This document shows, piece after piece, positions 24,194 through 35,520 of a stretch of 64,000 bases of DNA. The notes under the pieces were generated by a model, which ran no database searches, was not told the DNA's origin, and was given only the letters and a program-made list of their open reading frames with translations. A program made the translations under genes and the position numbers. This stretch comes from Arabidopsis thaliana (lineage: Eukaryota > Streptophyta > Magnoliopsida > Brassicales > Brassicaceae), in NCBI RefSeq assembly GCF_000001735.4, contig NC_003075.7, positions 10,045,001 through 10,109,000 on the forward strand. The letters run 5' to 3'. Position 1 is the first letter of the stretch. Each line of letters begins with the position of its first letter.

Positions 24194-24717
24194 GCAAAGA
24201 TCCAAGAAAACCAAAAGCTTTTGTAATTTGAACCAGTTTAATCTAAAATAAAAATGAGTTATATATATTGTAGGCACTACAAATAAAATTGGTAAGTGTC
24301 TCAAGGTCTCACAGTCTTCATGTATCTTTGTTGACTTCTGAATCCAAGTCAAGTGTACTTATGGCCTTCCCGTCTTGTTGTATCGTTGTTGACTTCCAAA
24401 TCCACAAAATAGATTACTAACATAACAAAAACAAGTAATAATTTTTTTTTTTCAAGTGGACGGACACTTGAGCCAATAAGATTAGAATAAGATACAACAA
24501 TATCAAGCGTCTATATATCTGTTTTCACCAAACTCAGCCTACTTTAACAACGTTGTGTATAAGAAGTTTTCTTAAAACCGCCAATTAAAAGGTTTCAATA
24601 ATTCAAAGTCAACGGTAAACATCTTTACAGAAATATGATGCACTTGTTCCCACCAACCTTCATATATATAAAAGCTTTACCAAAACTCTGTTTGTGGGAA
24701 GTCCTCTTAGAGTGGTC

Positions 24718-25974
24718 ATGGAAATAACTCAAGTAATCTATGTCAATGGTAAGCAAGATGCATCTCGTAGTGTAGATTACTTGATTCTTTTCGCTAACCT
24801 GTTGTTTTTGATGTTTTCAGATCATAACAACATAGAAGCAAACCTAACAGGTCAGGAGGAAATGAATACCACCATGGAAATCGAATCTTCGTCCGTACCT
24901 CAATCGAAGAACTATAAGAAATGGCTTCGTATTTCCATTTACGTGTTCTTTGTCCTTGCTTGCCAAGCACTTTCTACAATTTTGGGCAGAGTTTACTATG
25001 AAAATGGTGGGAAGAGTACATGGATGGGAACACTTGTCCAACTAATCGGCTTCCCTGTTCTGTTTCTCTTCCGCTTCTTTTCCCAAACCAAAAATCCCAA
25101 ACCAACAGAAGCAGATTTCAGAAAGTTCTCTTCCTTCACCATTCTTGGATCAGTTTACATCGTTACTGGACTATTAGTGTCTGCTAACTCTTATATGTCC
25201 TCTGTTGGTTTACTATACTTACCAGTTTCTACTTTCTCCCTCATCTTGGCCTCACAATTGGCCTTCACTGCCTTCTTCTCATATTTTCTAAACTCGCAGA
25301 AGTTCACACCTTTCATTGTGAATTCTCTGTTTCTCCTTACTATTTCCTCTGCCCTCCTCGTGGTCAACACTGATTCGGAAAACACAGCAAAAGTGTCTAG
25401 AGTAAAATATGTGATAGGGATAATATGTACCATTGGTGCTTCTGCTGGGATTGGATTGCTGCTATCCCTGGTACAACTGATCCTCAGGAAGGTTTTAAAG
25501 AAGCAAACATTCTCAACGGTCACTGACTTGGTCGCTTACCAATCTCTAGTTGCAAGCTGTGTGGTTCTCATAGGACTTTTCGCAAGCGGGGAGTGGAAAA
25601 CTTTAACAAGTGAGATGGAAAACTACAAACTGGGGAAAGTGCCATACGTTATGACTTTGGCCTCGATAGCTATTTCCTGGCAAGTCTACACCATTGGCGT
25701 CGTGGGACTGATCTTTGAGTCATCTTCTGTGTTCTCCAATTCCATAACTGCTGTGGGATTGCCTATAGTTCCAGTTGTAGCAGTGATTGTTTTCCATGAT
25801 AAAATGAACGCGTCAAAGATCTTCTCCATCATTTTAGCTATCTGGGGATTCATTTCATTTGTCTATCAGCACTACCTCGACGAAAAGAAGTTGAAGACTA
25901 GCCACACAAGTCCTGTAGGAGATCCTCATCTACTACCTGCTGAGGAAGGTCACACAAACATACATAGTGTATGA
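24718..25974 (+). CDS. PUP8: Purine permease, second gene of the array
   Basis: 394-residue purine permease. Exons 24718-24748 (31 bp: MEITQVIYVN plus one base) and 24821-25974. The TATA box TATATAAA at about 24665 is 50 bp before the ATG. Motifs: TILGRVYYENGGKSTW, LPVSTFSLILASQLAFTAFFSYFLNSQKFTPFI, and IWGFISFVYQHYLDEKKL near the end. The 72-bp intron is a multiple of three and has no in-frame stop, so an unspliced mRNA would still encode a longer protein (see findings). It groups with the next two genes, sharing near-identical blocks. PUP7, PUP8 and PUP21 have been reported as redundant cytokinin-related transporters in shoot meristems. The assignment of PUP8 to this copy is by map order. 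Confidence 0.88.
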   Translation: MEITQVIYVNGKQDASRSVDYLILFANLLFLMFSDHNNIEANLTGQEEMNTTMEIESSSVPQSKNYKKWLRISIYVFFVLACQALSTILGRVYYENGGKSTWMGTLVQLIGFPVLFLFRFFSQTKNPKPTEADFRKFSSFTILGSVYIVTGLLVSANSYMSSVGLLYLPVSTFSLILASQLAFTAFFSYFLNSQKFTPFIVNSLFLLTISSALLVVNTDSENTAKVSRVKYVIGIICTIGASAGIGLLLSLVQLILRKVLKKQTFSTVTDLVAYQSLVASCVVLIGLFASGEWKTLTSEMENYKLGKVPYVMTLASIAISWQVYTIGVVGLIFESSSVFSNSITAVGLPIVPVVAVIVFHDKMNASKIFSIILAIWGFISFVYQHYLDEKKLKTSHTSPVGDPHLLPAEEGHTNIHSV

Positions 25975-26774
25975 TCAAAACATATTTCCAGTGTAAAGCC
26001 AATGTATCTTTGTACAGTTTGAGCATAGATATAAAAACGTGTATCTCTAGTCAATCATAAGTAACTGATAAGTTTTGTACATAAGATACCAATAGTTCGG
26101 ATCTTTTTTACTTCTATATACCGGAGATACCCATAACTTAAAGATGCAAATGCAATACTCTGCTTTGTCATTTTGCAATGCATTTGAATCACCAAAAAAC
26201 AAGAGCAAACATCGATAGCAGAGAGGCAAATAGGCTAAAGCATCCTTGGAAAACCAGAGCTTTGAACAAAAAAAAAGAAACAAGTGAACAAAAATAATAC
26301 CCACTTACCTGGAAGCCACTGACATAACAAATAACCAATGTAGTGACTTGAACAGTGCCTTGTAAAAAGACTCCTTAAAATACCAAAAACGTATACTCCA
26401 GGAGCTTGGATTCTTGTATCTTTGTTGACTTCTGATTAAACGTCAGTAGACACTGAGAAAATAAAAAAAATTCTCGTAGAGCCGCCATTCAAAAGTTTCA
26501 AGAATTCCACAAGTCAAGTGTAAGCAAATAAGAAAAGTCACCGGTCAACATGAGACTACTAAATAATGATACTGCTACTGTCATCTATCGCCTGCCCCAT
26601 CCATATAATACGATTTACTAAAAGCCTGCCATGTTTGATAATGCAACTTGTGTAGGGTATTTAGATGTTTTTTTGTAATACCATCAATGTGTGTTTAAAG
26701 AAAGGCCTCTTGTGTATCTGCACGACATCTCAAACAAAACCAATCAATAAAAACAAGAAACAATCTTCTTTCTC

Positions 26775-28029
26775 ATGGACAGATCTCAAGAACACTATGC
26801 CAATGGTAAGAAGAAGCACCTGATAAAGTTAGATCCTTGAATTCATTTTTTCATGAGATATAATAAACATGAGTGTTAATTTTTCAGGTGACCAGAACTT
26901 AGAAGCAAACCTTATAGATCATGAGGTGGTAACTGAATCATCATCATCAGCTGTGCCTCAAACCGAGAACTATAAAAGGTGGCTTCGTGTCTCCATATAC
27001 GTAATCTTTGTCCTCTTTTGCCAGCCACTAGCTACAATTCTGGGTAGATTGTACTATGAAAATGGAGGAAATAGCACATATGTGGTAACACTTCTTCAAC
27101 TCATTGGCTTCCCTGTACTGGTTCTGTTCCGCTTCTTTTCTCGAATCAGGCAACCCAAATCAACAGATACAAATTTCAGTCAGTCCCCTTCCTTCACCAC
27201 CCTTGCATCGGTTTACTTGTGCACTGGACTGCTAGTGTCCGCTTATGCTTATTTGTCTGCAGTAGGGTTGCTCTACTTACCAGTCTCTACTTTCTCCCTC
27301 ATCTTGGCCTCACAGTTGGCCTTCACTGCCTTTTTCTCATATTTCCTTAACTCGCAAAAGTTCACTCCTTTGATAGTCAGTTCTTTGCTTCTCCTCACTG
27401 TATCCTCTGCTCTTCTTGTGGTCAACACTGATTCAGAAAACTCAACTAATGTATCTAGAGTACAGTATGTGATCGGGTTCATATGTACCATCGGTGCTTC
27501 CGCTGGGATTGGACTGTTACTATCTCTGATACAAATGCTCTTCAGGAAAGTTTTCACGAAGCATACATCCTCAGCAGTCACGGACTTGGCCATTTACCAG
27601 TCTCTAGTTGCGAGTTGTGTAGTTCTCATAGGACTTTTTGCAAGTGGAGAGTGGGAAACTTTGCCAAGTGAGATGAGAAACTACAAACTCGGGAAAGTGT
27701 CATATGTTTTGACTTTAGCCTCGGCAGCTATTTCCTGGCAAGTCTACACTCTTGGTCTTGTGGGATTGATCTTCGAGTCATCCTCTGTGTTCTCCAATTC
27801 CATAACAGCTGTGGGATTGCCTATAGTTCCAGTTGCGGCAGTGATAGTTTTCCATGATAGAATGGACGCATCAAAAATCTTCTCCATTATTTTAGCTATC
27901 TGCGGCTTCCTTTCATTCGTCTATCAGCACTACCTCGACGAAAAGAAGTTGAATACTAGCCACACAAGTGCTGTAGGAGATCTTCATCTACCTGTTGAGG
28001 AAGGTCACACAAACATACAAAGTGTGTGA
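26775..28029 (+). CDS. PUP7: Purine permease, third gene of the array
   Basis: 390-residue purine permease. Exons 26775-26805 (31 bp, MDRSQEHYAN plus one base) and 26888-28029. The body is almost the same as the following copy (PUP21). Both have ATILGRLYYENGG/ATVLGRLYYENGG, RIRQPKSTDTNFSQSPSF and the C-terminal SFVYQHYLDEKKLNT, while the tails differ. Its tail (VEEGHTNIQSV) matches that of the preceding gene, so the unit may have been reshuffled by unequal exchange. A TATA-like CATATAATA at about 26602 lies 170 bp upstream. Name by map order. Confidence 0.88.
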
Positions 28030-28849
28030 TCAAAGCATATTTCCAGTATAAAGCCAATGTATCTTTCTTTTTTTCCCCTCAAAGGCCAAAGCCAATGTAT
28101 CTTTGTACAGTTTGAGCATAAAAAACGTGTAACGCTACTTTGCAAACTAGTCAGTCATAATAGCTAATAAGTTTTGTACATATGATACCAATAATTTCAG
28201 AATATTTTTCTTCTATATATACCAATAAGTTTTCTTAAAGATGCAAATGCAATACTCTGCTTTGTAATTTTGCAATGCATTTGAAACACCGAATCAAGAG
28301 CAAACAACGAAGTCAGAGAGACAAATAGGCTAAAACAGAGCTTTGAGCAAAAAAAAAAAACAAGTGAACAGATATAATACCCACTTACTTGGAAGCCACT
28401 GACATAACAGATAAACAATGTAGTGACTTGCAACAAAACTCCTTAAAATACCAAAAACGTATACTCTAGGAGCTTGGCTTCTTGTATCTTTGTTGACTTC
28501 TGATTTAACGTCAATAGACACTGAGGAAAAAGAGTTCTCTTAGAGCCGCCATTCAAAAGTTTTAAGAATTTTAAGTCAAGTGTAAGCAAATAAGAAAGGT
28601 CAATGGTCAGCATGAGACTACTAAATTATGATACTGCTGTCATCTATCACCTGACCCATCTTTATTATTATACACAAATTAGTAAAAGTCTGCCAAGTTT
28701 GATTAGTGCAACTTGTATCTGGGGTATTTAGTTACTATAATAAATATCATTTTGTGTATAAAGAAAGGTCTCTTCTGTATCTAAAAGACATATCAAACGA
28801 AAGAAATCAATAAACACAATATTCTTTCTTCCAAATTTTCTCATTTCTC

Positions 28850-30065
28850 ATGGGCATATCTCAAGTACACTATTGCAATGGTAAGCAAAAGGTACCTGAT
28901 GACGTTAGATCATTTGATCCTCTTTCGATGAAATATAATAACCACGAGTGTTAATTTTTCAGGTGACCAGAACTTAGAAGCAAACCTTCTAGATCATGAG
29001 GAAACTGAATCATTTTCAGTACCTCAAACGAAGAACTGTAAGAGGTGGCTCCGTGTCTCCATATACGCAATCTTTGTCATCTTCTGCCAACCACTTGCTA
29101 CAGTTCTGGGTAGACTGTACTATGAAAATGGAGGGAAAAGCACATATGTGGTAACACTTCTTCAACTCATTGGCTTCCCTGTACTGATTCTCTTCCGCTT
29201 CTTTTCTCGAATCAGGCAACCCAAATCAACAGATACAAATTTCAGTCAGTCCCCTTCCTTCACCACCCTTGCATCGGTTTACTTGTGCACTGGACTGCTA
29301 GTGTCTGCTTATGCTTATTTGTCTGCAGTTGGGTTGCTTTACTTACCAGTCTCTACTTTCTCCCTCATCTTGGCCTCACAGTTGGCCTTCACTGCCTTTT
29401 TCTCATATTTCCTTAACTCGCAAAAGTTCACTCCTTTGATAGTCAATTCTTTGTTTCTCCTTACGGTTTCCTCTGCCCTCCTCGTGGTCAACACTGATTC
29501 AGAAAACACAACAAATGTATCTAGAGTACAATATGTGATTGGGTTCATCTGTACCATTGGTGCTTCCGCTGGGATTGGATTGGTACTATCTCTGATACAA
29601 CTGCTCTTCAGGAAAGTTTTCACGAAGCATACATCCTCAGCAGTCCTGGACTTGGCCAATTACCAGTCTCTAGTTGCAACTTGTGTGGTACTCATAGGAC
29701 TGTTTGCAAGTGGAGAGTGGAGAACTCTGCCAAGTGAGATGAGAAACTACAAACTGGGGAAAGTGTCATATATCTTGACTTTGGCCTCAGCAGCTATTTT
29801 CTGGCAAGTATACACTGTTGGTTGTGTGGGATTAATCTTCGAGTCTTCTTCTGTGTTCTCCAATTCCATAACTGCTGTGGGACTGCCTATAGTTCCAGTT
29901 GTAGCAGTGATAGTTTTCCATGATAAGATGGATGCATCAAAGATTTTCTCCATCATTTTAGCTATCTGGGGCTTCCTTTCATTTGTCTATCAGCACTACC
30001 TCGACGAAAAGAAGTTGAAGACTTGCCAGACAAAACCTGTTGAGGAAGAAACACAAACTTTATGA
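28850..30065 (+). CDS. PUP21: Purine permease, fourth gene of the array
   Basis: 377-residue purine permease. Exons 28850-28880 (31 bp, MGISQVHYCN plus one base) and 28963-30065. No Met occurs in the first third of exon 2, so the upstream short exon is needed for a full protein. It restores the N-terminal residues and the first membrane segment (RWLRVSIYAIFVIFCQPLATVLG). It is highly similar to the previous copy across the body. The C-terminus is shorter (KTCQTKPVEEETQTL), which accounts for the reduced length. Name by map order (At4g18205 position as I recall it). Confidence 0.87.
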
Positions 30066-31174
30066 AACAAGTTGTATCGAAGGTCTCAGAAACAAACATA
30101 CATAGTTGTACACAGTCATGTAAATAACCTATATAAAGCTTGTATGTGTAATATCCGTAATGGTCCATGCAAATGGGATATGTATGTCGCTCATATTTCA
30201 GGTATTTAGAACTTTTATTCAAAAGAGTATTGTGTAATACGAGCAGAGTGATAAAAGCAGTCATTTATTTAACAGAAAAACCATGTCAATTTTGTGATAC
30301 TTTCATTGTGTGAGTGTGAAACCCGATAAAAATTGACCAGTTAGCATAACTTACAGATATGTCAATGCAATATTCTCCTTTCTAGTTTTGAAATGCACCT
30401 AAATCTTGGGAAACAAGAACAAACAGCAAATCATGTATAATGAGAGATAGAAGATAATTTGTCAGATTGGTCCAACATCCTTGGGGAAACAGAGCTTTGA
30501 ACAAAAAGTAAATGACCAGAAATAATACCATTTTATATAGCGACTTCCTCTGCCGTCCAGTATTAAGTTGTTGCGAATGTCTTCTCTTGAAAAGATAGGC
30601 GAGACATAATCTTTAGCTAACGTCAGCATCATCTTGATGGCAAAAACTTCATGACTAGCCATGGAAACCGAAGTGTGTACCCAATCCAAATAAATTTAAA
30701 AAGACAAATAACTTTTAGAAATGTCGTCCTCATCAAGATCACAGAATACTACAACTTGTGTACACGTTCATACATATGCGTATGCGTGTTAAGTTTCTAT
30801 TTGTCTATGCGTATGGGGTTCATGTCCTCCACATAGTTGCAGAAGAAAGTCTGAATGAATATTGCCTACACATAATTTCCTCCTAGACTTAACTCATCTC
30901 TTGGTCAACAATAGAGGCATCTTTGCATGTAGAAAGACTACAGATACTAAATTCATGGAAAGAGAAGAGATATGGTTGGCATTTACTGAATGTGGGGCCA
31001 AGAACAAAGAAAACTTAGACGGTGACCGATTCCTAATCCCAGAATATATAACTTAGCATATCTCACCCATATCAAAGGAGCAATCACTTGGTAGCATTAT
31101 CAACCAAGAGAATTGATAATAAGATACGTTAGTTCCTCCTTGTCCATCTCCAAGGTGGTGATTCCACATCCACC

Positions 31175-32495
31175 ATGACGGCGGATCAAGAACTACAAAT
31201 CATTGGTGAGTAAGCATAAACCAGTTTGTGGTGAACGTCCTATTCTTTCATCTTCAAAAAAAAAAAAGATGGTTATGATATTTTATAATTCAATATATGA
31301 AACGATCGACAACAAATAAACTAATTTTTGCGTTATTTTCACTCACTTACCAGTTCGGCAGGGAAAAGAACCAAATCCAACAGTTCAAGATGAAAGAAAT
31401 TCAGTCAGTAGCAGCCAAGCAGAAGTATCTCACTCTAACACATACAAACGGTGGCTCAGGGTGACTTTATATACATTCTTTGTCATTTCAGGCCAAACAG
31501 TTGCTACAATTTTGGGCAGAGTATACTATGACAACGGAGGAAACAGTAAATGGCTAGCAACGGTAGTTCAACTTGTTGGCTTTCCTGTGCTACTTCCATA
31601 TTATATCTTGTCATTTAAAACACATGCAACAACTGATAGAGATGGAAAAAGAACCTCACCTAGGAACCGTGTATTGGTTTACGTAGTGCTTGGACTTCTT
31701 GTAGGAGCAGATTGCTATCTGTACTCCATTGGACTTCTTTACTTACCCGTTTCTACCTATTCCCTGATCTGTGCATCTCAGTTAGCCTTCAATGCTTTCT
31801 TCTCTTATTTTCTTAACTCACAAAAACTTACCCCTATCATTTTAAATTCTCTTTTCCTCCTAACTATATCTTCCACCCTACTTGCATTCAATAATGAGGA
31901 GACAGACTCCACAAAAGTTACAAAAGGAGAGTATGTCAAAGGTTTCATATGCACCGTTGCTGCGTCTGCTGGTTATGGTCTAGTCTTATCCCTACAACAG
32001 CTAGCCTTTCTAAAAGTCCTAAAGAAGCAAAATTTCTCAGAAGTTATGGATATGATAATCTACGTGAGTCTAGTGGCCAGTTGTGTTAGCGTGGTGGGGC
32101 TTTTTGCTAGCAGTGAGTGGAAAACTTTGAGCAGTGAAATGGATAACTACAAACATGGGAAGGTATCCTACATTATGAACCTAGTGTGGACAGCTGTTAC
32201 CTGGCAGGTATTCTCCATCGGTGGCACAGGACTGATCTTCGAGCTCTCCTCTCTATTCTCAAATGCAATAAGCGTTTTGGGACTCCCAGTGGTTCCTATC
32301 TTGGCTGTAATCATTTTCCATGACAAAATGAATGGGTTAAAGGTGATTTCTATGATCCTAGCTATTTGGGGTTTCACTTCCTATGTCTACCAACAATATC
32401 TTGATGACAAAAACTTGAAGAAAAATCATGAAATCACAACAACAGAATCCCCTGACCCACCAGAAGCAGAAGAGTCAACTTGGCAATCAAAATAA
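31175..32495 (+). CDS. PUP10: Purine permease, fifth gene of the array
   Basis: 390-residue purine permease of the second subgroup in the array. Exons 31175-31205 (31 bp, MTADQELQII plus one base) and 31354-32495, separated by a 148-bp intron that is longer than in the first four genes. It differs from them at LICASQLAFNAFFSYFLNSQKLTPII, STLLAFNNEETDSTKVTKGEY and the tail KNHEITTTESPDPPEAEES. A TATA-like AATATATAA at about 31042 lies 130 bp before the ATG. Its closest relative is the next gene, including upstream and downstream flanks. Confidence 0.9.
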
Positions 32496-33767
32496 GCTGA
32501 TATTTTGAAAGATGCTGTCCCGCAGTTTACAGACTCAATCAATCTAGTTAAGTAAACTTACTTTACTTATCGGCCTGGAGGCATCCTACATTGAAGAATA
32601 CACAATACATTTTTGATGCAACTAATGTAAAGTCTCAGCTTGAAATTTTTTGCATCATTGTAACAGGAAGTAGATTTCATTTAAATAAGTAGTGAATGAC
32701 TTTGGTTTAGTTTCAATTACGATTACCCAAATTACATTGTAATCTCAGTGAACCAACAATCTTAAGTTTAGAACAGCTGATTACAAAAGTTCATCGTTTA
32801 AACTTGGGTTCATAGCAGCTAAAGATTAAATGTAACTCAACCCTGTATGTAACAAGAACCTGTAGGCAGATTGATAAAAGTAGATATTTATTTAATAAAA
32901 AACCATGTCAATTTTGTGAGTGTGACACCTGATAAAAATTAACCCTTAGCCATAACTTAAAAAGATTTCAATGCACTATTCCACTTTCTAGTTTTACCTG
33001 AAACATTGTGAAACAAGGACACACAGAAAATCATTTCTAATGAAGAAAGAAGAAATATTAATCAGACAGGTCCAAACATCCTTGGTGAAACAGAGCTTTG
33101 TACAAAAAGTAAATGACCAGAAATAATACCATTTGGCAGTCTCCATCTTAGCAGTTAATAAAGTGACTTCCTCTGCCATCCAATATTGTGGTGCAAATGT
33201 CTTCTTTTGAAAAGAGAAGCGAGACATCATCTCCATAAATGTGTTTCTAATCCACATGCCTGATCTCATAAGAGAAAGATAGTCAGACGGAACAAGCCAA
33301 AGAAATTAAAGAAGACGAATAACTTTCAAAATAGACATCCTGACGGTCATACAATCTTACAACTTGTGTGCATGCGTGTTAAGTTTGTGTCTATGCATAT
33401 GGCTGATGTGTCACACAGGTATAAAATACTGAGTGACTAATGGCTACACATCATTTCCTTCTTGATTTGACTCGACTCATCTCTAGATCAACAATAGTGA
33501 CAAAAGAAATTAAATTCACAGCAAGAGAAGATATACAGTTGGCATTTACTGAATGTGGGGACAAGTACAATCAAAACATAGACGATGACCGATTCCTAAT
33601 CTCTAAATATATAGCTACAGCGTGTCTCACCCATATCACAGAAGCAATCACTTGGTAGCACTAGTAACCAAGCAATTTGATAATAAGATACCTAATACTT
33701 AGAATCTATTCAGAACATTGTTAGTACCTCCTTGTCCATCTCGAAGGAGGGGGATTCCACATCTACT

Positions 33768-35109
33768 ATGAAGGGGGATCAAGAAGTACAAGTCATTGGT
33801 GAGTAAGCATAAACCAGTTCCTCGAGAACCTACTGGTCTTTTATCTTCAAATAAAAGACGAAAAATATGGTTATGGTATCTTATTATTCAATATATCAAT
33901 ATTTTTCATGTGTGACAACAAATAAGTCATAATCTAATTTCTTGCGTTATTTTCCATCACTCACCAGTTCAGCAGGGAAAAGAACCAATTCCAACAGATC
34001 AAGACGAAAGAAGTTCGGTCAGTGGCAGCCAAACAAAACTATCTCACTCTAATACATACAAACGGTGGCTCCGGGTTGCTATCTATACATTCTTTGTCAT
34101 TTCAGGCCAATCAGTTGCTACAATTCTGGGCAGACTATACTATGAAAATGGAGGAAACAGCAAATGGCTAGCAACGGTAGTTCAGCTTGTAGGCTTTCCT
34201 ATTCTACTTCCATATCATCTCTTGTCAGTCAAAACACATACAACAACTCAGAGAGATGGCAAATTAACCTCACTTAGGAACCGTGCATTAGTTTACATAG
34301 TGCTTGGACTTCTTGTAGGAGCAGCTTGCTACCTATATTCCATTGGACTGCTTTACCTACCTGTTTCTACCCTTTCCCTGATCTGTGCATCACAGTTAGC
34401 CTTCACCGCTTTCTTCTCTTATTTACTCAACTCACAAAAACTTACTCCTATCATTTTGAATTCTCTTTTCCTCCTCACTATATCTTCCACCCTCCTTGCA
34501 TTTAATAACGAGGAATCAGATTCCAAAAAAGTTACAAAAGGAGAGTATGTCAAAGGTTTCGTATGCACCGTTGGTGCATCTGCTGGGTTTGGTCTACTCT
34601 TATCCCTACAACAGCTAGCCTTTCGTAAAGTTTTAAAGAAGCAAACTTTCTCAGAAGTTATAAATATGATAATCTACATGAGTCTAGTGGCCAGTTGTGT
34701 TAGCGTGGTGGGGCTTTTTGCTAGTAGCGAGTGGAAAACTTTGAGCAGTGAAATGGAAAACTACAAACTTGGGAAGGTATCCTATGTCATGAACCTAGTG
34801 TGGACAGCTGTTACCTGGCAGGTATTCTCCATCGGTTGCACAGGACTGATCTTCGAGCTTTCCTCCCTATTCTCAAATGCAATAAGCGCTTTGGGACTCC
34901 CCGTGGTTCCTATCCTGGCTGTCATCATTTTCCATGACAAAATGAACGGCTTAAAGGTGATTTCTATGATTCTAGCTATTTGGGGTTTCGTATCCTATGT
35001 CTACCAACAATATCTTGATGAAACAAACTTGAAGAAAAGTAATGAAATACCAACAACAGAATCCCCTGACCGACCAGAAGCAGAAGGGTCAAGTGAGCAA
35101 TCAAAATAA
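33768..35109 (+). CDS. PUP9: Purine permease, sixth gene of the array
   Basis: 390-residue purine permease, sister of the fifth gene. Exons 33768-33798 (31 bp, MKGDQEVQVI plus one base) and 33968-35109, with a 169-bp intron. It has the same subgroup markers: STLLAFNNEESDSKKVTKGEY, WTAVTWQVFSIGCTGLIFELSSLF and YVYQQYLDETNLKK. All expected membrane segments and the conserved LGRLYYENGGNSKW loop are intact, so it looks functional. The 5' flank repeats that of the fifth gene, including an AAATATATAG TATA-like site near 33603. Name by map order. Confidence 0.88.
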
Positions 35110-35520
35110 GCTGTTACTTCAAAGATTGTGGCACACACAGTTTACAGACTAAAGCGAGCTGATCAAGTAAACTTACTTTTCTTTATTGGTATGAAGGCAG
35201 CCTACAATGAAAAATAAACATAATAGATTTGTGATGCGACTCAAGTGAAGTCACAGCCTGAAAATGTGTGCATCATTGTAACATGAAGTATATTTTATTT
35301 AAATATATGTTGTGCACGATTCTGGTTTAGTTTGGAATAAGATGACCAAAATCACATTATAAGCTCACTGAAATAGCATTAAGTCATTAACAAAGTCAAA
35401 ACAGCTGATTACAAAAATTCATTGTTTAAAACTCAATCCTGCATATAAAGAGAAGGTGTACACTATGTAGCTTTCTAAGTTTTTGTAATATATCTAGGTG
35501 TAAGTAGAGTTCCAATCAGC

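Larger units (their letters stand above)
24194..35520. repeat. Tandem duplication units of the PUP array, including their non-coding flanks
   Basis: The spacers between genes (24194-24717, 25975-26774, 28030-28849, 30066-31174, 32496-33767 and the 3' flank 35110-35520) hold no other gene. Start-to-start distances for genes 2, 3 and 4 are 2057 and 2075 bp. Spacers after genes 2 and 3 align over several hundred bp (26040-26600 with 28130-28650). Spacers after genes 4 and 5 align from about 30250 and 32873, giving a second unit of about 2.6 kb that carries genes 5 and 6. Shared blocks include AACCATGTCAATTTTGTGA and CAGAGCTTTGWACAAAAAG. This shows duplication of gene plus flanks, in at least two rounds. 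Confidence 0.85.

Noticed and set aside
25191-29659. Conserved antisense frames of 106-110 codons inside PUP8, PUP7 and PUP21
   Set aside because: They lie opposite the most conserved membrane-segment codons, so their similarity follows from conservation of the sense strand. No start context or independent support.
30862-33658. Two similar short frames upstream of PUP10 and PUP9 (30862-31056 and 33440-33658) as a possible peptide gene pair
   Set aside because: They fall inside the duplicated promoter module and run up to the TATA-like site. The frames differ by indels, so similarity is explained by duplication.
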